In this document: piece by piece, positions 1 through 7,692 of the stretch
Numbering within the stretch: position 1 is the stretch's first letter
How the letters are laid out: the number at the start of each line of letters is the position of its first letter
Source: Bacillota bacterium
Lineage (GTDB): Bacteria > Bacillota > Sulfobacillia > Symbiobacteriales > ZC4RG38
Assembly (NCBI GenBank): GCA_021890795.1
Contig: JAKKUO010000012.1
Span: forward strand, 1-49,075
DNA: 49,075 nt
Direction of reading: 5' to 3'
The notes under the pieces: model-generated
Database searches by the model: none
What the model saw: the letters and a program-made list of their open reading frames with translations, nothing else
Told to the model about the DNA's origin: nothing
Made by a program: the position numbers and the translations under genes

Positions 1-1
1 C

Positions 2-119
2 TTCGCCGGCGCCCTCACCCTCGGGAATGCGACCTATGTCCTGGTGACCACCGGCACCCCGGACCGGTGGGTCGACCTGGCCGCGGATTACGTGTGGGGA
101 CCTCTCCGTTGCCGAATAG
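2..119 (+). CDS. C-terminal fragment of an unidentified protein (partial, possible frameshift)
   Basis: From base 2 the reading frame FAGALTLGNATYVLVTTG continues with strongly GC-rich third positions, as in the real genes here, until about base 100. After that the codons lose this character, and this frame would run through the terminator at 138. One extra base in the G run at 96-99 would move reading into another frame, which ends at the TAG at 117-119, just before the terminator. I do not recognise the family. A start lies outside the window. The fragment is either a gene end carrying a one-base deletion or sequencing error, or a chance reading. Confidence 0.3.
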
Positions 120-137
120 GGCCTTGGGGGCACACAG

Positions 138-175
138 CGCCGGTGCGAGCCCACAGCTCGCACCGGCGTTTCTTT
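138..175 (+). terminator. Rho-independent terminator
   Basis: A perfect 13-bp stem (138-150 with 156-168) closes a 5-base loop and is followed by TTTCTTT. It ends transcription of whatever enters from the left edge and separates it from the promoter of the AtuA operon. Confidence 0.88.
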
Positions 176-291
176 CCGTGGGAAACACATCCCTGTGGCT
201 GCGCCCTTCTCGTCACCTCAGCCGCGTCTTTCACCATTTTCTCGTTTCTTTTGACGTTCAAGAGGAATTTCTCGTGTTCGACCGAATAGTA

Positions 292-320
292 TTGACTAAC
301 TGGTAGGTACCGGTTGGTAT
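292..320 (+). promoter_or_regulatory. Promoter with DasR/NagR-like operator in its spacer
   Basis: A TTGACT -35-like hexamer (292-297) lies 17 bases before TGGTAT (315-320). The spacer is filled by AACTGGTAGGTACCGGTT (298-315), an inverted repeat of 7-base arms with one mismatch and a 4-base centre. The core ACTGGT-N4-ACCGGT closely resembles the ACTGGT-N4-ACCAGT sites bound by GntR/HutC-family regulators such as DasR and NagR (known for that family). A HutC-type gene lies in the same operon at 2350, so autoregulation is a reasonable inference. The -10 match is weak, while the surrounding AT-richness (about 225-300) supports a promoter. Confidence 0.55.
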
Positions 321-393
321 CACACCGGCACCGGTTGTAGGCCGCCGGCCGGGGCCCTTGCCCCGCCGATGACCACAGGGGAGGTGGCTGGCC

Positions 394-1797
394 ATGGCGG
401 CGACGGCTAGCGACACCGACGGCAGTGCCCACCGCAGCCCGGAGATCCGCCTGCTCTCCCCCACCGGTCACCTGGGGTTCACGCCCCTGGAGAAGGAGAG
501 CTTTTTGGCCGGGATGGAGCGGGATCCCCACTTCGTAATCGCGGACTCGGGCAGCTCCGACATCGGCCCTCACCCCCTGGGGGCTGACGAGCCCGCCAGC
601 CCCAAGGAGTGGCAGCGCCACGACCTCGAGATCCTGCTGTCGGAGACCCGCCGGCGGGGGGTGCCCCTGATCATTGGCTCCGCCGCGGACACCGGCACCC
701 GCCGGGGGGTGGACCTCTACGTCCGCATCCTCCGGGAGGTGGCCGCGGCCCACCGGCTGCCCCCCTTCCGGCTGGCGTACATCTACGCCGACGTGGAGGT
801 GGCGGAGGTCCGGCGCCGGCTCCTGGCCGGCGTCCGGATCGCCGGCCTGGACGGCCGGCCGGACCTGACCCTCCGGGACCTGGACCGCACCGACCGGGCA
901 GTGGCGGTCATGGGACCGGAGCCGATCCTCCGGGCCCTGGAGCTGGGAGCGGACGTCGTGGTCTGCGGCCGGTCCTCCGACGCCTCCATCTTTGCCGCCC
1001 CCCTCCTCTGGCGGGGCCTCTCCCCGGCCACCGCCTACTACGCGGGCAAGGTGCTGGAGTGCGCCTCCTTCTGCGCCGAGCCCTTCATGGGCAAGGAGTC
1101 GGTGCTGGGCACCGTCCGGGAAGGGGAAGTGGTGCTGGAGCCCATGCACCCCGGCCAGCGCTGCACCCCCGCCTCGGTGGCCGGCCATGCGATGTACGAG
1201 CGGGCCACCCCCTACTTCGAATACGTCCCCGGCGGCGTCCTGGACATGCGGGGCTGCGTCTACGAGGCCGTGGACGACCGGCGCACCCGGGTGACGGGCT
1301 TCACTTTCCGTCCCAGCGACGGCTACACCGTCAAGCTCGAAGGGGCCGGCAAGGTCGGGGAGCGCTGCCTGGCGGTGGTGGGGTTCCGGGATCCGACCAC
1401 CGTCGCCCGGATCGACGAGGTGATCGTCTGGGCCAGGAGCAAGGTGGAGGCCCGGTACGGCCGGGAAGGCTACCAGCTTTTCTACCACGTCTACGGGCGG
1501 AGCGGCGTCATGCAGGACCTGGAGCCCCGGCCGGTCCCCGGCCACGAACTGGCGGTCATCGTCGAAGGGGTCGCCCCCACCCTGGCCCGGGCCCGGGAGA
1601 TCACCGCCATGGGCGCGCGGCAGATGTTCTACGCCCGGCTGCCCGGCGTCCGGGGCACCGCCGGCACCGCCGCGCTGATGTCCGACGAGGTCCTCGTCGC
1701 CCGCCCCGCCTACGAGTGGACCCTCAACCACGCCCTGCCCGTCGCCGACCCGCTGGAGCTCTTCCCGATCCACCTGATCACGGTGGAACCCGGCTGA
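394..1797 (+). CDS. AtuA-family (DUF1446) protein
   Basis: A 467-residue protein of the acyclic terpene utilisation AtuA / DUF1446 family. Members occur in acyl-CoA and short-acid breakdown clusters, but their reaction is not established in general. Family landmarks visible are ADSGSSDIGP near residue 50, LIIGSAADTGTRRGVD near 95, ADVVVCGRSSDAS near 190 and a Cys/His-rich stretch (ECASFCAEPFMGKES). The start ATG has a GGGGAGG ribosome site nine bases upstream. It is followed 75 bp later by its usual partner, a DUF4387 protein, and heads an operon with a GntR regulator, a C26 hydrolase and a peptide-type ABC importer. This suggests a role in using an imported small organic compound; the substrate cannot be read from the sequence. 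Confidence 0.85.
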   Translation: MAATASDTDGSAHRSPEIRLLSPTGHLGFTPLEKESFLAGMERDPHFVIADSGSSDIGPHPLGADEPASPKEWQRHDLEILLSETRRRGVPLIIGSAADTGTRRGVDLYVRILREVAAAHRLPPFRLAYIYADVEVAEVRRRLLAGVRIAGLDGRPDLTLRDLDRTDRAVAVMGPEPILRALELGADVVVCGRSSDASIFAAPLLWRGLSPATAYYAGKVLECASFCAEPFMGKESVLGTVREGEVVLEPMHPGQRCTPASVAGHAMYERATPYFEYVPGGVLDMRGCVYEAVDDRRTRVTGFTFRPSDGYTVKLEGAGKVGERCLAVVGFRDPTTVARIDEVIVWARSKVEARYGREGYQLFYHVYGRSGVMQDLEPRPVPGHELAVIVEGVAPTLARAREITAMGARQMFYARLPGVRGTAGTAALMSDEVLVARPAYEWTLNHALPVADPLELFPIHLITVEPG

Positions 1798-1872
1798 GTC
1801 CGGGACCGGCTGCAACCCAGCCCTACAACCCAGCCGATGCGGATGCGGGCCATCCCAAGGGGGTCGGTCAAG

Positions 1873-2202
1873 GTGAAGCTGCTGGAGGCGGCCTCCACCA
1901 TCCGGAGCAAGAACGCCGGGGTGGACCTGATCACCTTTGACATCCTCTTCAAGTCCCGGGAGCTGTACGACCGGGCCCGGCAGAGCCCGGCCCTCAGCCC
2001 CGAGGCCATCTGCCGGCTCTTCGGCATCGGGCCGGACCGGCTCTACAGCTACGTGACCTTTGACCCGGCCCTGGCGGTGAAGTTCACCATCCGCCGGCGC
2101 CGGCCCAGCGGCAGCCCGGGCGAGACCGACGTCTTCGGCGCCCAGCAGTACGCGCCCCTCCTGGACCTGGAACTCCCGGACCTGGAACCCCCTGACCCGT
2201 GA
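1873..2202 (+). CDS. DUF4387 protein, partner of the AtuA-family protein
   Basis: A 109-residue protein matching the DUF4387 family, which is commonly encoded next to, or fused with, AtuA-type proteins. Typical features are IRSKNAGVDLITFDILF near the N-terminus, SRELYDRA, the segment YVTFDPALAVKFTIRR, and the ending GETDVFGAQQYAPLL. The GTG at 1873 is preferred because an AAGGGGG site lies nine bases before it and the family starts at about this point. An in-frame ATG at 1837 would add 12 residues but has no ribosome site. The partnership with the preceding gene suggests a two-protein enzyme; the function is unknown. Confidence 0.8.
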   Translation: MKLLEAASTIRSKNAGVDLITFDILFKSRELYDRARQSPALSPEAICRLFGIGPDRLYSYVTFDPALAVKFTIRRRRPSGSPGETDVFGAQQYAPLLDLELPDLEPPDP

Positions 2203-2349
2203 GCCGGGCGCAGGCGCAAGCCACCCCGGATCGGGAGCAGGTCGGAGGCGTAAACCGCCCCGGCTCGGGGCCCGGCCCGGGGCGAGCGCGGGCCCCGGGT
2301 CGGGTCCTGGGCCGTGCATCGGCCACCCTGCGGGCCTGGAGGTATGGGC

Positions 2350-3168
2350 ATGCCCGTCGAGCCAAAGGCCCCTCTCCCCCTCTGGCAGCAACTGGTGGAG
2401 GCCATCCGGGAGAACATCGCTACCGGCCGCTGGCGGCTGAACGAGCAGATCCCTTCGGAGCGGGAGCTCTGCGCCCTCTTCGGCGTCAGCCGGAACACGG
2501 TCCGCCAGGCCATCGCCGAAGCCGTCAGCGCCGGTCTCCTCACCCGGGTCCACGGAAAGGGCACCTTTGTCTCCCAGCCGAAGGTCCATCCCCTCCCCTA
2601 CCACATGACCGGCTTTGCCGAGACCATCCGGGCCCAGGGTCTGGAACCCGGCACCCGCCTGGTGGACCGGGGGACGCGGCCGGCCCCGCCAGGGGCGGCG
2701 GAAGGGCTCCTCGGAAAGCACCCGGCCAGCCTGACTTACGCCCGGGTGCTGGGCCTCGCCAGCGGCGAGCCCGTGGCCCTTTACGACAGCTGGCTGCCCC
2801 CGGACATCGGCCCGGAGGTCCTCCGGGAACTGGAGCGCCGGCTCCAGGCCGGAGAGCTGGTCTTCATCAACCAGATCATCGGCGACCTGTACCAGTGGCC
2901 ATACCTGGACGCCCATCAGACCTACAGCGTCAGCACCGCCGGTGCAGAAGCCGTCCGGCTCCTGGGGCTCAGCCGCCACGTCCCGGTCTTCGTGGTGACC
3001 ACCCTCTTCACCAGCCCCGGGGGCCGGCCGGTGGAGTACCGGCGGGCGGTGTACCGGGGGGACCGGTATCAGTTCCAGATCCGGCGCCAGGTGGCCCTGG
3101 GGCCCCCGGACACCCCGCTGGCCTCCACTGGCTGGCCGGCTGCCGGTGCCGGCCCCGGGCGCCGGTGA
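2350..3168 (+). CDS. GntR-family (HutC subfamily) transcriptional regulator
   Basis: A 272-residue regulator. Residues about 8-78 form the winged helix of GntR proteins (WQQLVEAIRENIATGRW, IPSERELCALFGVSRNTVRQ, LLTRVHGKGTFV). Residues about 95-240 have the layout of a UTRA ligand-binding domain, which defines the HutC subfamily. The ATG at 2350 is chosen because GGAGG lies seven bases upstream; ATG codons at 2344 and 2314 are also in frame. It probably controls its own operon by binding the palindrome at 298-315. The ligand is likely a small molecule handled by the operon. The last 20 residues are Gly/Pro/Ala-rich and look unlike the conserved family. Confidence 0.9.
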   Translation: MPVEPKAPLPLWQQLVEAIRENIATGRWRLNEQIPSERELCALFGVSRNTVRQAIAEAVSAGLLTRVHGKGTFVSQPKVHPLPYHMTGFAETIRAQGLEPGTRLVDRGTRPAPPGAAEGLLGKHPASLTYARVLGLASGEPVALYDSWLPPDIGPEVLRELERRLQAGELVFINQIIGDLYQWPYLDAHQTYSVSTAGAEAVRLLGLSRHVPVFVVTTLFTSPGGRPVEYRRAVYRGDRYQFQIRRQVALGPPDTPLASTGWPAAGAGPGRR

Positions 3169-3172
3169 TCAC

Positions 3173-3244
3173 AGGCTCCACCGGGGGGACTGCCGCCGTG
3201 ACATCGATAGGCTCCACCGGGGAGACGGCTGCGGTGACAGCGCC
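3173..3244 (+). repeat. Tandem duplication of 36 bp at the start of the C26 gene
   Basis: Two similar 36-bp units (3173-3208 and 3209-3244) share AGGCTCCACCGGGG, then diverge slightly, then share GTGACA. Each unit contains a purine-rich ribosome-site-like segment followed by an in-frame GTG (3198 and 3234). Translated, they give the 12-residue units GSTGGTAAVTSI and GSTGETAAVTAP. The initiation region of the hydrolase has therefore been duplicated in frame. Confidence 0.7.
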
Positions 3245-4043
3245 GATCATCGGCATCACCGCGTCGTATGGGGACGGGGATGAAGGCGCCCTTCGGGCCG
3301 GCAGGCCGATGCTCCTGGTCAGCCTGGCTTACGTCCAGGCCGTCGAGCAGGCCGGGGGGCAGGCCCTGGTGCTGCCCCTCTGCCCGGAGGGCAGCGCCCC
3401 CGAGGAGGTGCTGGAACTCCTCGACGGCCTGCTGGTCACCGGCAACGACGCCCGGCTCCCCCGTTCCCTCCGGGAGCAGCCGTCCCTGCCGGACCTGCGG
3501 GAGCAGGCGCCCCGGCGCTACCAGTCCGACGTCGCCTGGATCCAGGGCGCCCTCCGGCGCCGGATGCCCATCCTCTGCGTCTGCCGGGGAATGCAGACCC
3601 TGAACGAGGTCCTGGGTGGGACCCTTTGGCCCCGGCTCTACCCGCCGGAGGAGATGGGGCGCCACAGCCAGCTGGCCCCGGGCCACCAGCCCTGGCACGA
3701 GGTGCAGGTGGACCCGGACAGCCAGCTTGCCCGGGCCCTGGGCAAGGTCAGCCTCTGGACCAACAGCTTCCACGTCCAGGGAATCCGGGAGGCGGGGACA
3801 GGCCTGAGGGTCTCTGCCCGGGCCCTGGATGGGGTGGTGGAGGCTGTTGAGGGCACCGGGGGCCATTTCCTCATCGGGGTCCAGTTCCATCCGGAGTTGC
3901 AACTGGAGACGGAGCCTGCCCTGGCGGGGCTGTTTCGTGCCCTGGTGGGCGCCGCCCGGGCCTACCGGTGGGAACGGCAGGCCCGGGGAACGGGGCAGCG
4001 GCCGCGGCGGCCTTCTGCCGGCAGCGCCGGCTGCGTCTCCTGA
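3234..4043 (+). CDS. Peptidase C26 / gamma-glutamyl-GABA hydrolase-like (PuuD-like) class-I amidotransferase
   Basis: A 269-residue hydrolase of the class-I glutamine amidotransferase fold, peptidase family C26 (PuuD / gamma-glutamyl hydrolase type). The nucleophile is Cys117 in ILCVCRGMQTLN, and the His/Glu pair is His219 and Glu221 in GVQFHPE. N-terminal IIGITASYG and GLLVTGNDA are also typical. It should cleave a gamma-glutamyl amide or a related compound. The GTG at 3234 follows GGGGAGA by eight bases and puts the first beta strand at the N-terminus. GTG codons at 3198 and 3165 (overlapping the stop of the regulator) are possible alternatives because of the duplication. The context with a peptide-type importer fits hydrolysis of an imported substrate. 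Confidence 0.85.
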   Translation: MTAPIIGITASYGDGDEGALRAGRPMLLVSLAYVQAVEQAGGQALVLPLCPEGSAPEEVLELLDGLLVTGNDARLPRSLREQPSLPDLREQAPRRYQSDVAWIQGALRRRMPILCVCRGMQTLNEVLGGTLWPRLYPPEEMGRHSQLAPGHQPWHEVQVDPDSQLARALGKVSLWTNSFHVQGIREAGTGLRVSARALDGVVEAVEGTGGHFLIGVQFHPELQLETEPALAGLFRALVGAARAYRWERQARGTGQRPRRPSAGSAGCVS

Positions 4044-4049
4044 AATATC

Positions 4050-4092
4050 GACCGCGGCCGCTGTCTTCCCACAGGCCGGGGCCGCGGCGGTC
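4050..4092 (+). other. Intercistronic hairpin
   Basis: GACCGC at 4050-4055 pairs with GCGGTC at 4087-4092, and GGCC at 4056-4059 with GGCC at 4080-4083. An inner CTGT/ACAG helix can extend the fold. There is no T run, so it is more likely an mRNA processing or stability element between the hydrolase and the binding-protein gene than a full terminator. Confidence 0.45.
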
Positions 4093-4129
4093 TCCGCCAA
4101 CCCAATCCAGAGGGCAGGAGGGTGAGAGC

Positions 4130-5749
4130 GTGACAAAGGGGATGCGCACACGTTCGATGGGCAGGGTGCTGGCCGCGGCCGCGGTCAGCCTCCTCCTGGC
4201 CGCGGCCACGGGCTGCAGCCGCTCCCAGCCCCCGGGCCAGCCCACCGGGGCGTCGGGGCCCTCCCCGGGCCCGTCCGCCGGAGAGGGGCAGGTCCTCCGG
4301 TTCACCATCGACTACACCAAGGACCGGGAGGCGGAGGTCCAGGCCATCGTGGCCGACCTCCGGAAGATCGGCATCGAGGTCAGCGCCCGGCTCTGGGAGA
4401 AGCAGACCCTCCTGGACGCGGCCAAGACCGGCGAACGGGAGGCCTACACCACCGACTGGGGCTCCTCCACCTTCAGCCCCTACGACCTGGCCATCCCCAA
4501 GCTGAAGACCGGGGACCGGGGCAACTTCTCCCACTACAGCAACCCCGAGGTGGACCGGCTCTTTGAGGTGGGTTCCTTCGGCGCCACCGAGGAGGAGCGG
4601 CGCCAGGCTTATTTCAAGGTCCAGGAGATCCTGAAGGAGGACGCCCCCTGGATCTTCGGCTACTTCCGGATGACCGTCGAGGCCGCCTCCGCCCGGGTCA
4701 AGGGCTACCGCCCCGCCCTGGACAGCCGCATGAACCTCCACGACGTCTCCCTGGAGGGCGGCGACACCCTGGTGGTGGGGCTCCTGACCAACGCCCTGCA
4801 GAGCCTGGACCCGGCCAACCACCGGGACCGGGAGACCGAGACGGTGATCCGGAACATCTACGACGGGCTGGTCACCCGCACCCCCGACGGCAAGGTGGTC
4901 CCGGAGCTGGCGGAATCCTGGCAGACCGACGACAACAAGGTCTGGACCTTCACCCTCCGGCAGGGGGTCCGGTTCCACGACGGCACCCCGATGACCGCGG
5001 AGGACGTGGTCTTCACCTTCGAGCGGACCCTCAGCCCCACGGGTATCGACGGCCAGCCCTCGCCCCGGGCGGGGCTCCTCGGGCCCCTGGAGAAGGTGGA
5101 GAAGGTCGACGAGCGCACCGTCCGGTTCACCCTCTCCCAACCCTTCCCCGAGTTCCTTCAGCTCCTCCCCCACCACCAGATCGTCTCCAAGGCGTACGTG
5201 GAGAAGGTGGGGTCCGCCGGCCTCAGCGAGCGGCCCAACGGCACCGGCCCGTTCAAGTTCGTCTCCGGCCGGCTGGACGGCGAGGTGATCCTGGAGCGGT
5301 TTGACGACTACTACGGCGGCGCGCCGGACCTGCCGCCGGTGGGCCCGCCCCCGCTCCGGCGGGTGGTCTTCCGGATGATGCCCGACCCCGCCTCCCGGGT
5401 GAGCGCCCTCAAGGCCGGGGACGTGCACATCATCCAGGCGGTACCGGTGGACGCGGTGCCGGACCTGGAGCAGGATCCCGCCATCCAGGTTCTCACCGCG
5501 GAGGGGACCCGGCTCTACATGATCGAGCTGAACAACAAGGTCTTCACCGACCGCCGGGTCCGGCAGGCCCTCAACTACGCCATCAACTGGGACGCCATCC
5601 TCAGTGCGGTCTACGGCGGCACCGCCCAGCGGGTCCCGACCGCAATGCTGCCCTCGGGGTTCGGGTACAACCCCGACGTCCAGCCCTACCCCTACGACCC
5701 CGACAAGGCACGGGAACTGCTCCGGGAAGCCGGCTACCAGGTGCGGTAG
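4130..5749 (+). CDS. Circularly permuted peptide-type (SBP family 5) substrate-binding lipoprotein
   Basis: A 539-residue lipoprotein: signal peptide 1-28 with lipobox ATGC (Cys29), then a Pro/Ser/Gly linker. Residues about 55-208 look like the C-terminal part of a DppA/OppA-type protein (IVADLRKIGIEV, SHYSNPEVDRLF, QEILKEDAPWIFGYF, INLHD-like end MNLHDVSL). Residues 209-539 then hold what is normally the N-terminal part (GGDTLVVG, SLDPANHRDRETE, FTLRQGVRFHDGTPMTAEDV, NGTGPFKF, RQALNYAINWDAI) and end with DPDKARELLREAGY, which in ordinary members leads into the C-terminal part. The conventional protein at 47608 shows these blocks in the usual order. The whole fold therefore seems present but permuted. 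The GTG start has AGGAGGG six bases upstream. Confidence 0.88.
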   Translation: MTKGMRTRSMGRVLAAAAVSLLLAAATGCSRSQPPGQPTGASGPSPGPSAGEGQVLRFTIDYTKDREAEVQAIVADLRKIGIEVSARLWEKQTLLDAAKTGEREAYTTDWGSSTFSPYDLAIPKLKTGDRGNFSHYSNPEVDRLFEVGSFGATEEERRQAYFKVQEILKEDAPWIFGYFRMTVEAASARVKGYRPALDSRMNLHDVSLEGGDTLVVGLLTNALQSLDPANHRDRETETVIRNIYDGLVTRTPDGKVVPELAESWQTDDNKVWTFTLRQGVRFHDGTPMTAEDVVFTFERTLSPTGIDGQPSPRAGLLGPLEKVEKVDERTVRFTLSQPFPEFLQLLPHHQIVSKAYVEKVGSAGLSERPNGTGPFKFVSGRLDGEVILERFDDYYGGAPDLPPVGPPPLRRVVFRMMPDPASRVSALKAGDVHIIQAVPVDAVPDLEQDPAIQVLTAEGTRLYMIELNNKVFTDRRVRQALNYAINWDAILSAVYGGTAQRVPTAMLPSGFGYNPDVQPYPYDPDKARELLREAGYQVR

Positions 5750-5776
5750 CCGCCGAGTACCAGGTGCGGTAGCCGC
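5735..5776 (+). repeat. Direct repeat across the stop codon of the permuted binding protein
   Basis: The 19-base sequence TACCAGGTGCGGTAGCCGC occurs at 5735-5753 and again at 5758-5776, with a period of 23. The first copy contains the last codons and the TAG stop of the binding-protein gene. A recent slip or duplication at exactly the point where the permuted protein ends is the simplest reading. Confidence 0.85.
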
Positions 5777-5814
5777 TGCGACCAGGCCGCCGCGAGACGA
5801 AGGGAGGGCCGTGT

Positions 5815-6828
5815 TTGCGCACCGCGGTGCGGATCCTGCAGCGGGTGCTGGGAGCGGTGCCCCTGCTCCTGGCCCTGGTCATCGCCACTTTCGTCTTCGT
5901 CCGGATGATCCCGGGCGACCCGGTGGACATCCTGCTCGGCCAGGGGGGCAACGTCTCGGCGGCGGAGGTCGCGGCCCTCCGCCAGAGCCTCGGCCTGGAC
6001 GAGCCGATCCAGGTCCAGCTCGCCCGGTTCCTCCGGGGCCTGCTGGAGGGCGACCTGGGCCACTCCTTCTGGCAGCGCCAGCCGGTGGCCAGGCTCCTGG
6101 TCACCACCCTCCCGGCGACGGTGGAACTGGCCCTGGCCGCCCTCTTTTTCGCCCTGGCCATCGGGATACCGGTGGGGATTCTCTCCGCGGTGCGGCCCGG
6201 GTCCCTCCTGGACCGGCTGGCCATGGCCACCTCCTTCCTGGGCATCTCCATGCCCGCCTTCTGGGCTGGCCTGATGCTGATGTTCCTCTTTGCCGTCAAA
6301 CTCCGGTGGCTGCCCAGCGTCGGCCGCCTGGACCCGGCCCTGGACCTGAGGCCCGTGACCGGGTTCCTGGTGCTGGACAGCCTCCTCACCGGCAACTGGC
6401 CGGCCCTCCGCAGCGCCCTCAGCCACCTGGTGCTGCCGGGGCTCACCCTGGGGCTCGAGCTGATGGCCATCGTCGCCCGGGTGATGCGCTCCAGCATGCT
6501 CGAAGCCCTCCAGCAGGACTACATCCGCTTCGCCCGGGCCAAGGGGGTGAGCGGCTGGTCCGCAGTGCTCCGCCACGCCCTGCCCAACGCCCTGGTCCCC
6601 ACGGTGACGGTGGTGGGGCTGCAGATGGGGGTGCTCCTGGGCGGGAACATGGTGGTGGAGACGGTCTTCGCCTGGCCCGGGCTCGGCCGGCTGGTGGTCG
6701 GCGCCATCTTCGCCCGGGACTACGCGGTGGTCCAGGGGGCGGTGCTCCTCTACGCCGCCACCTTCGTCCTGGCCAACCTGCTGGTGGACATCCTCTACGC
6801 GTACCTGAACCCGAAGCTGTCGCTATGA
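5815..6828 (+). CDS. Dpp/Opp-type ABC transporter permease, DppB-like subunit
   Basis: A 337-residue inner-membrane permease of a peptide/nickel-type importer. The N-terminal helix is followed by RMIPGDPVDILLGQGG and EPIQVQLARFLRGLLEGDLG, both standard in DppB subunits. Five further hydrophobic segments surround the coupling-helix region IRFARAKGVSGWSAVLRHALPN... near residue 240. A TTG start is used: GGGAGGG lies about seven bases upstream and the protein begins at the expected place. It pairs with the DppC-like subunit encoded 25 bp downstream. Confidence 0.93.
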   Translation: MRTAVRILQRVLGAVPLLLALVIATFVFVRMIPGDPVDILLGQGGNVSAAEVAALRQSLGLDEPIQVQLARFLRGLLEGDLGHSFWQRQPVARLLVTTLPATVELALAALFFALAIGIPVGILSAVRPGSLLDRLAMATSFLGISMPAFWAGLMLMFLFAVKLRWLPSVGRLDPALDLRPVTGFLVLDSLLTGNWPALRSALSHLVLPGLTLGLELMAIVARVMRSSMLEALQQDYIRFARAKGVSGWSAVLRHALPNALVPTVTVVGLQMGVLLGGNMVVETVFAWPGLGRLVVGAIFARDYAVVQGAVLLYAATFVLANLLVDILYAYLNPKLSL

Positions 6829-6853
6829 AGCGATCGTTGTGAGGAGGGATCCC

Positions 6854-7675
6854 GTGTCGCTCCGCCGCCAGTTCCTGCCCCTCCTGGGCCTGGCCGTGGT
6901 CCTTCTCTACGTTCTGGCGGCCATCCTGGCCCCTTACCTGGCCCCCTACCCTCCGGACGAGGTCAACCTCCCCATGCGCCTGAGGCCCATCGGCACCCCG
7001 GGGCACCCCCTGGGCACCGACCACCTGGGGGCCGACCTCCTCTCCCGGGTCCTCTTCGGCGCCCGGGTCTCCATCCTGGTGGGGGTCCTCGCGGTCAGCC
7101 TCTCCTTGGCGGTGGGCGCCTCCCTGGGCGCCGTGGCCGGGTACTTCGGCGGCTGGGTAGACGGGGTCTTTTCCCGGTTCGCCGACCTCCTGATGGGCTT
7201 TCCGTACCTCCTCTTCACCCTCTTTGCCATGGCGATCCTCGGGCCGGGGATCGCCAACCTGGTCCTGGCCCTCAGCTTCAAGGGCTGGGTCGAGTTCTTC
7301 CGGCTGACCCGGGGCGAGGTGATGAGCGAAAAGACCCGGGAGTACGTCCTGGCCGCCCGGGCCCTGGGCCGATCCCCGGCGGCCATCATCGCCGGCGAGA
7401 TCCTGCCCAACATCCGGCACTCGCTGCTGGTCCTCGCCACCCTGCGGATGGGGTACCTCATCGTCATGGAGGCGACCCTGAGCTTCCTGGGCCTGGGGGT
7501 GCCCCCCGACGTCCCCGCCTGGGGGTCGATGGTCGCGGCCGGTCGGGAGTACATGGTCAGCGCCTGGTGGATCGCCATGGTCCCCGGCCTGGCGGTGGTG
7601 GGGCTGGTCCTCAGCATCAACCTCTTCGGCGAGGGGCTCCGGGAGGCCCTGGACCCCCGCCTCCGGAGCCTGTGA
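6854..7675 (+). CDS. Dpp/Opp-type ABC transporter permease, DppC-like subunit
   Basis: A 273-residue second permease. It has the N-terminal transmembrane helix, the periplasmic-side segment [20 protein letters not shown] characteristic of DppC proteins, the YFGGWVD turn, and the coupling motif [20 protein letters not shown]. The GTG at 6854 follows GGAGGG by seven bases; an in-frame GTG at 6839 lacks a ribosome site. The C-terminal [15 protein letters not shown] is typical. It forms the channel together with the preceding permease. Confidence 0.93.
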   Translation: MSLRRQFLPLLGLAVVLLYVLAAILAPYLAPYPPDEVNLPMRLRPIGTPGHPLGTDHLGADLLSRVLFGARVSILVGVLAVSLSLAVGASLGAVAGYFGGWVDGVFSRFADLLMGFPYLLFTLFAMAILGPGIANLVLALSFKGWVEFFRLTRGEVMSEKTREYVLAARALGRSPAAIIAGEILPNIRHSLLVLATLRMGYLIVMEATLSFLGLGVPPDVPAWGSMVAAGREYMVSAWWIAMVPGLAVVGLVLSINLFGEGLREALDPRLRSL

Positions 7676-7692
7676 CCGGGGGAGGTGGCGAG

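Noticed and set aside
88-2979. 963-residue open frame on the minus strand opposite the AtuA operon
   Set aside because: It lies opposite clear family members (AtuA, DUF4387, GntR), has no recognisable motif, and long antisense frames are expected at this GC content.
2199-3233. N-terminal extension of the C26 hydrolase by over 300 residues
   Set aside because: It overlaps the GntR gene in another frame and is low-complexity Pro/Arg/Gly sequence; the hydrolase family begins at about 3234.
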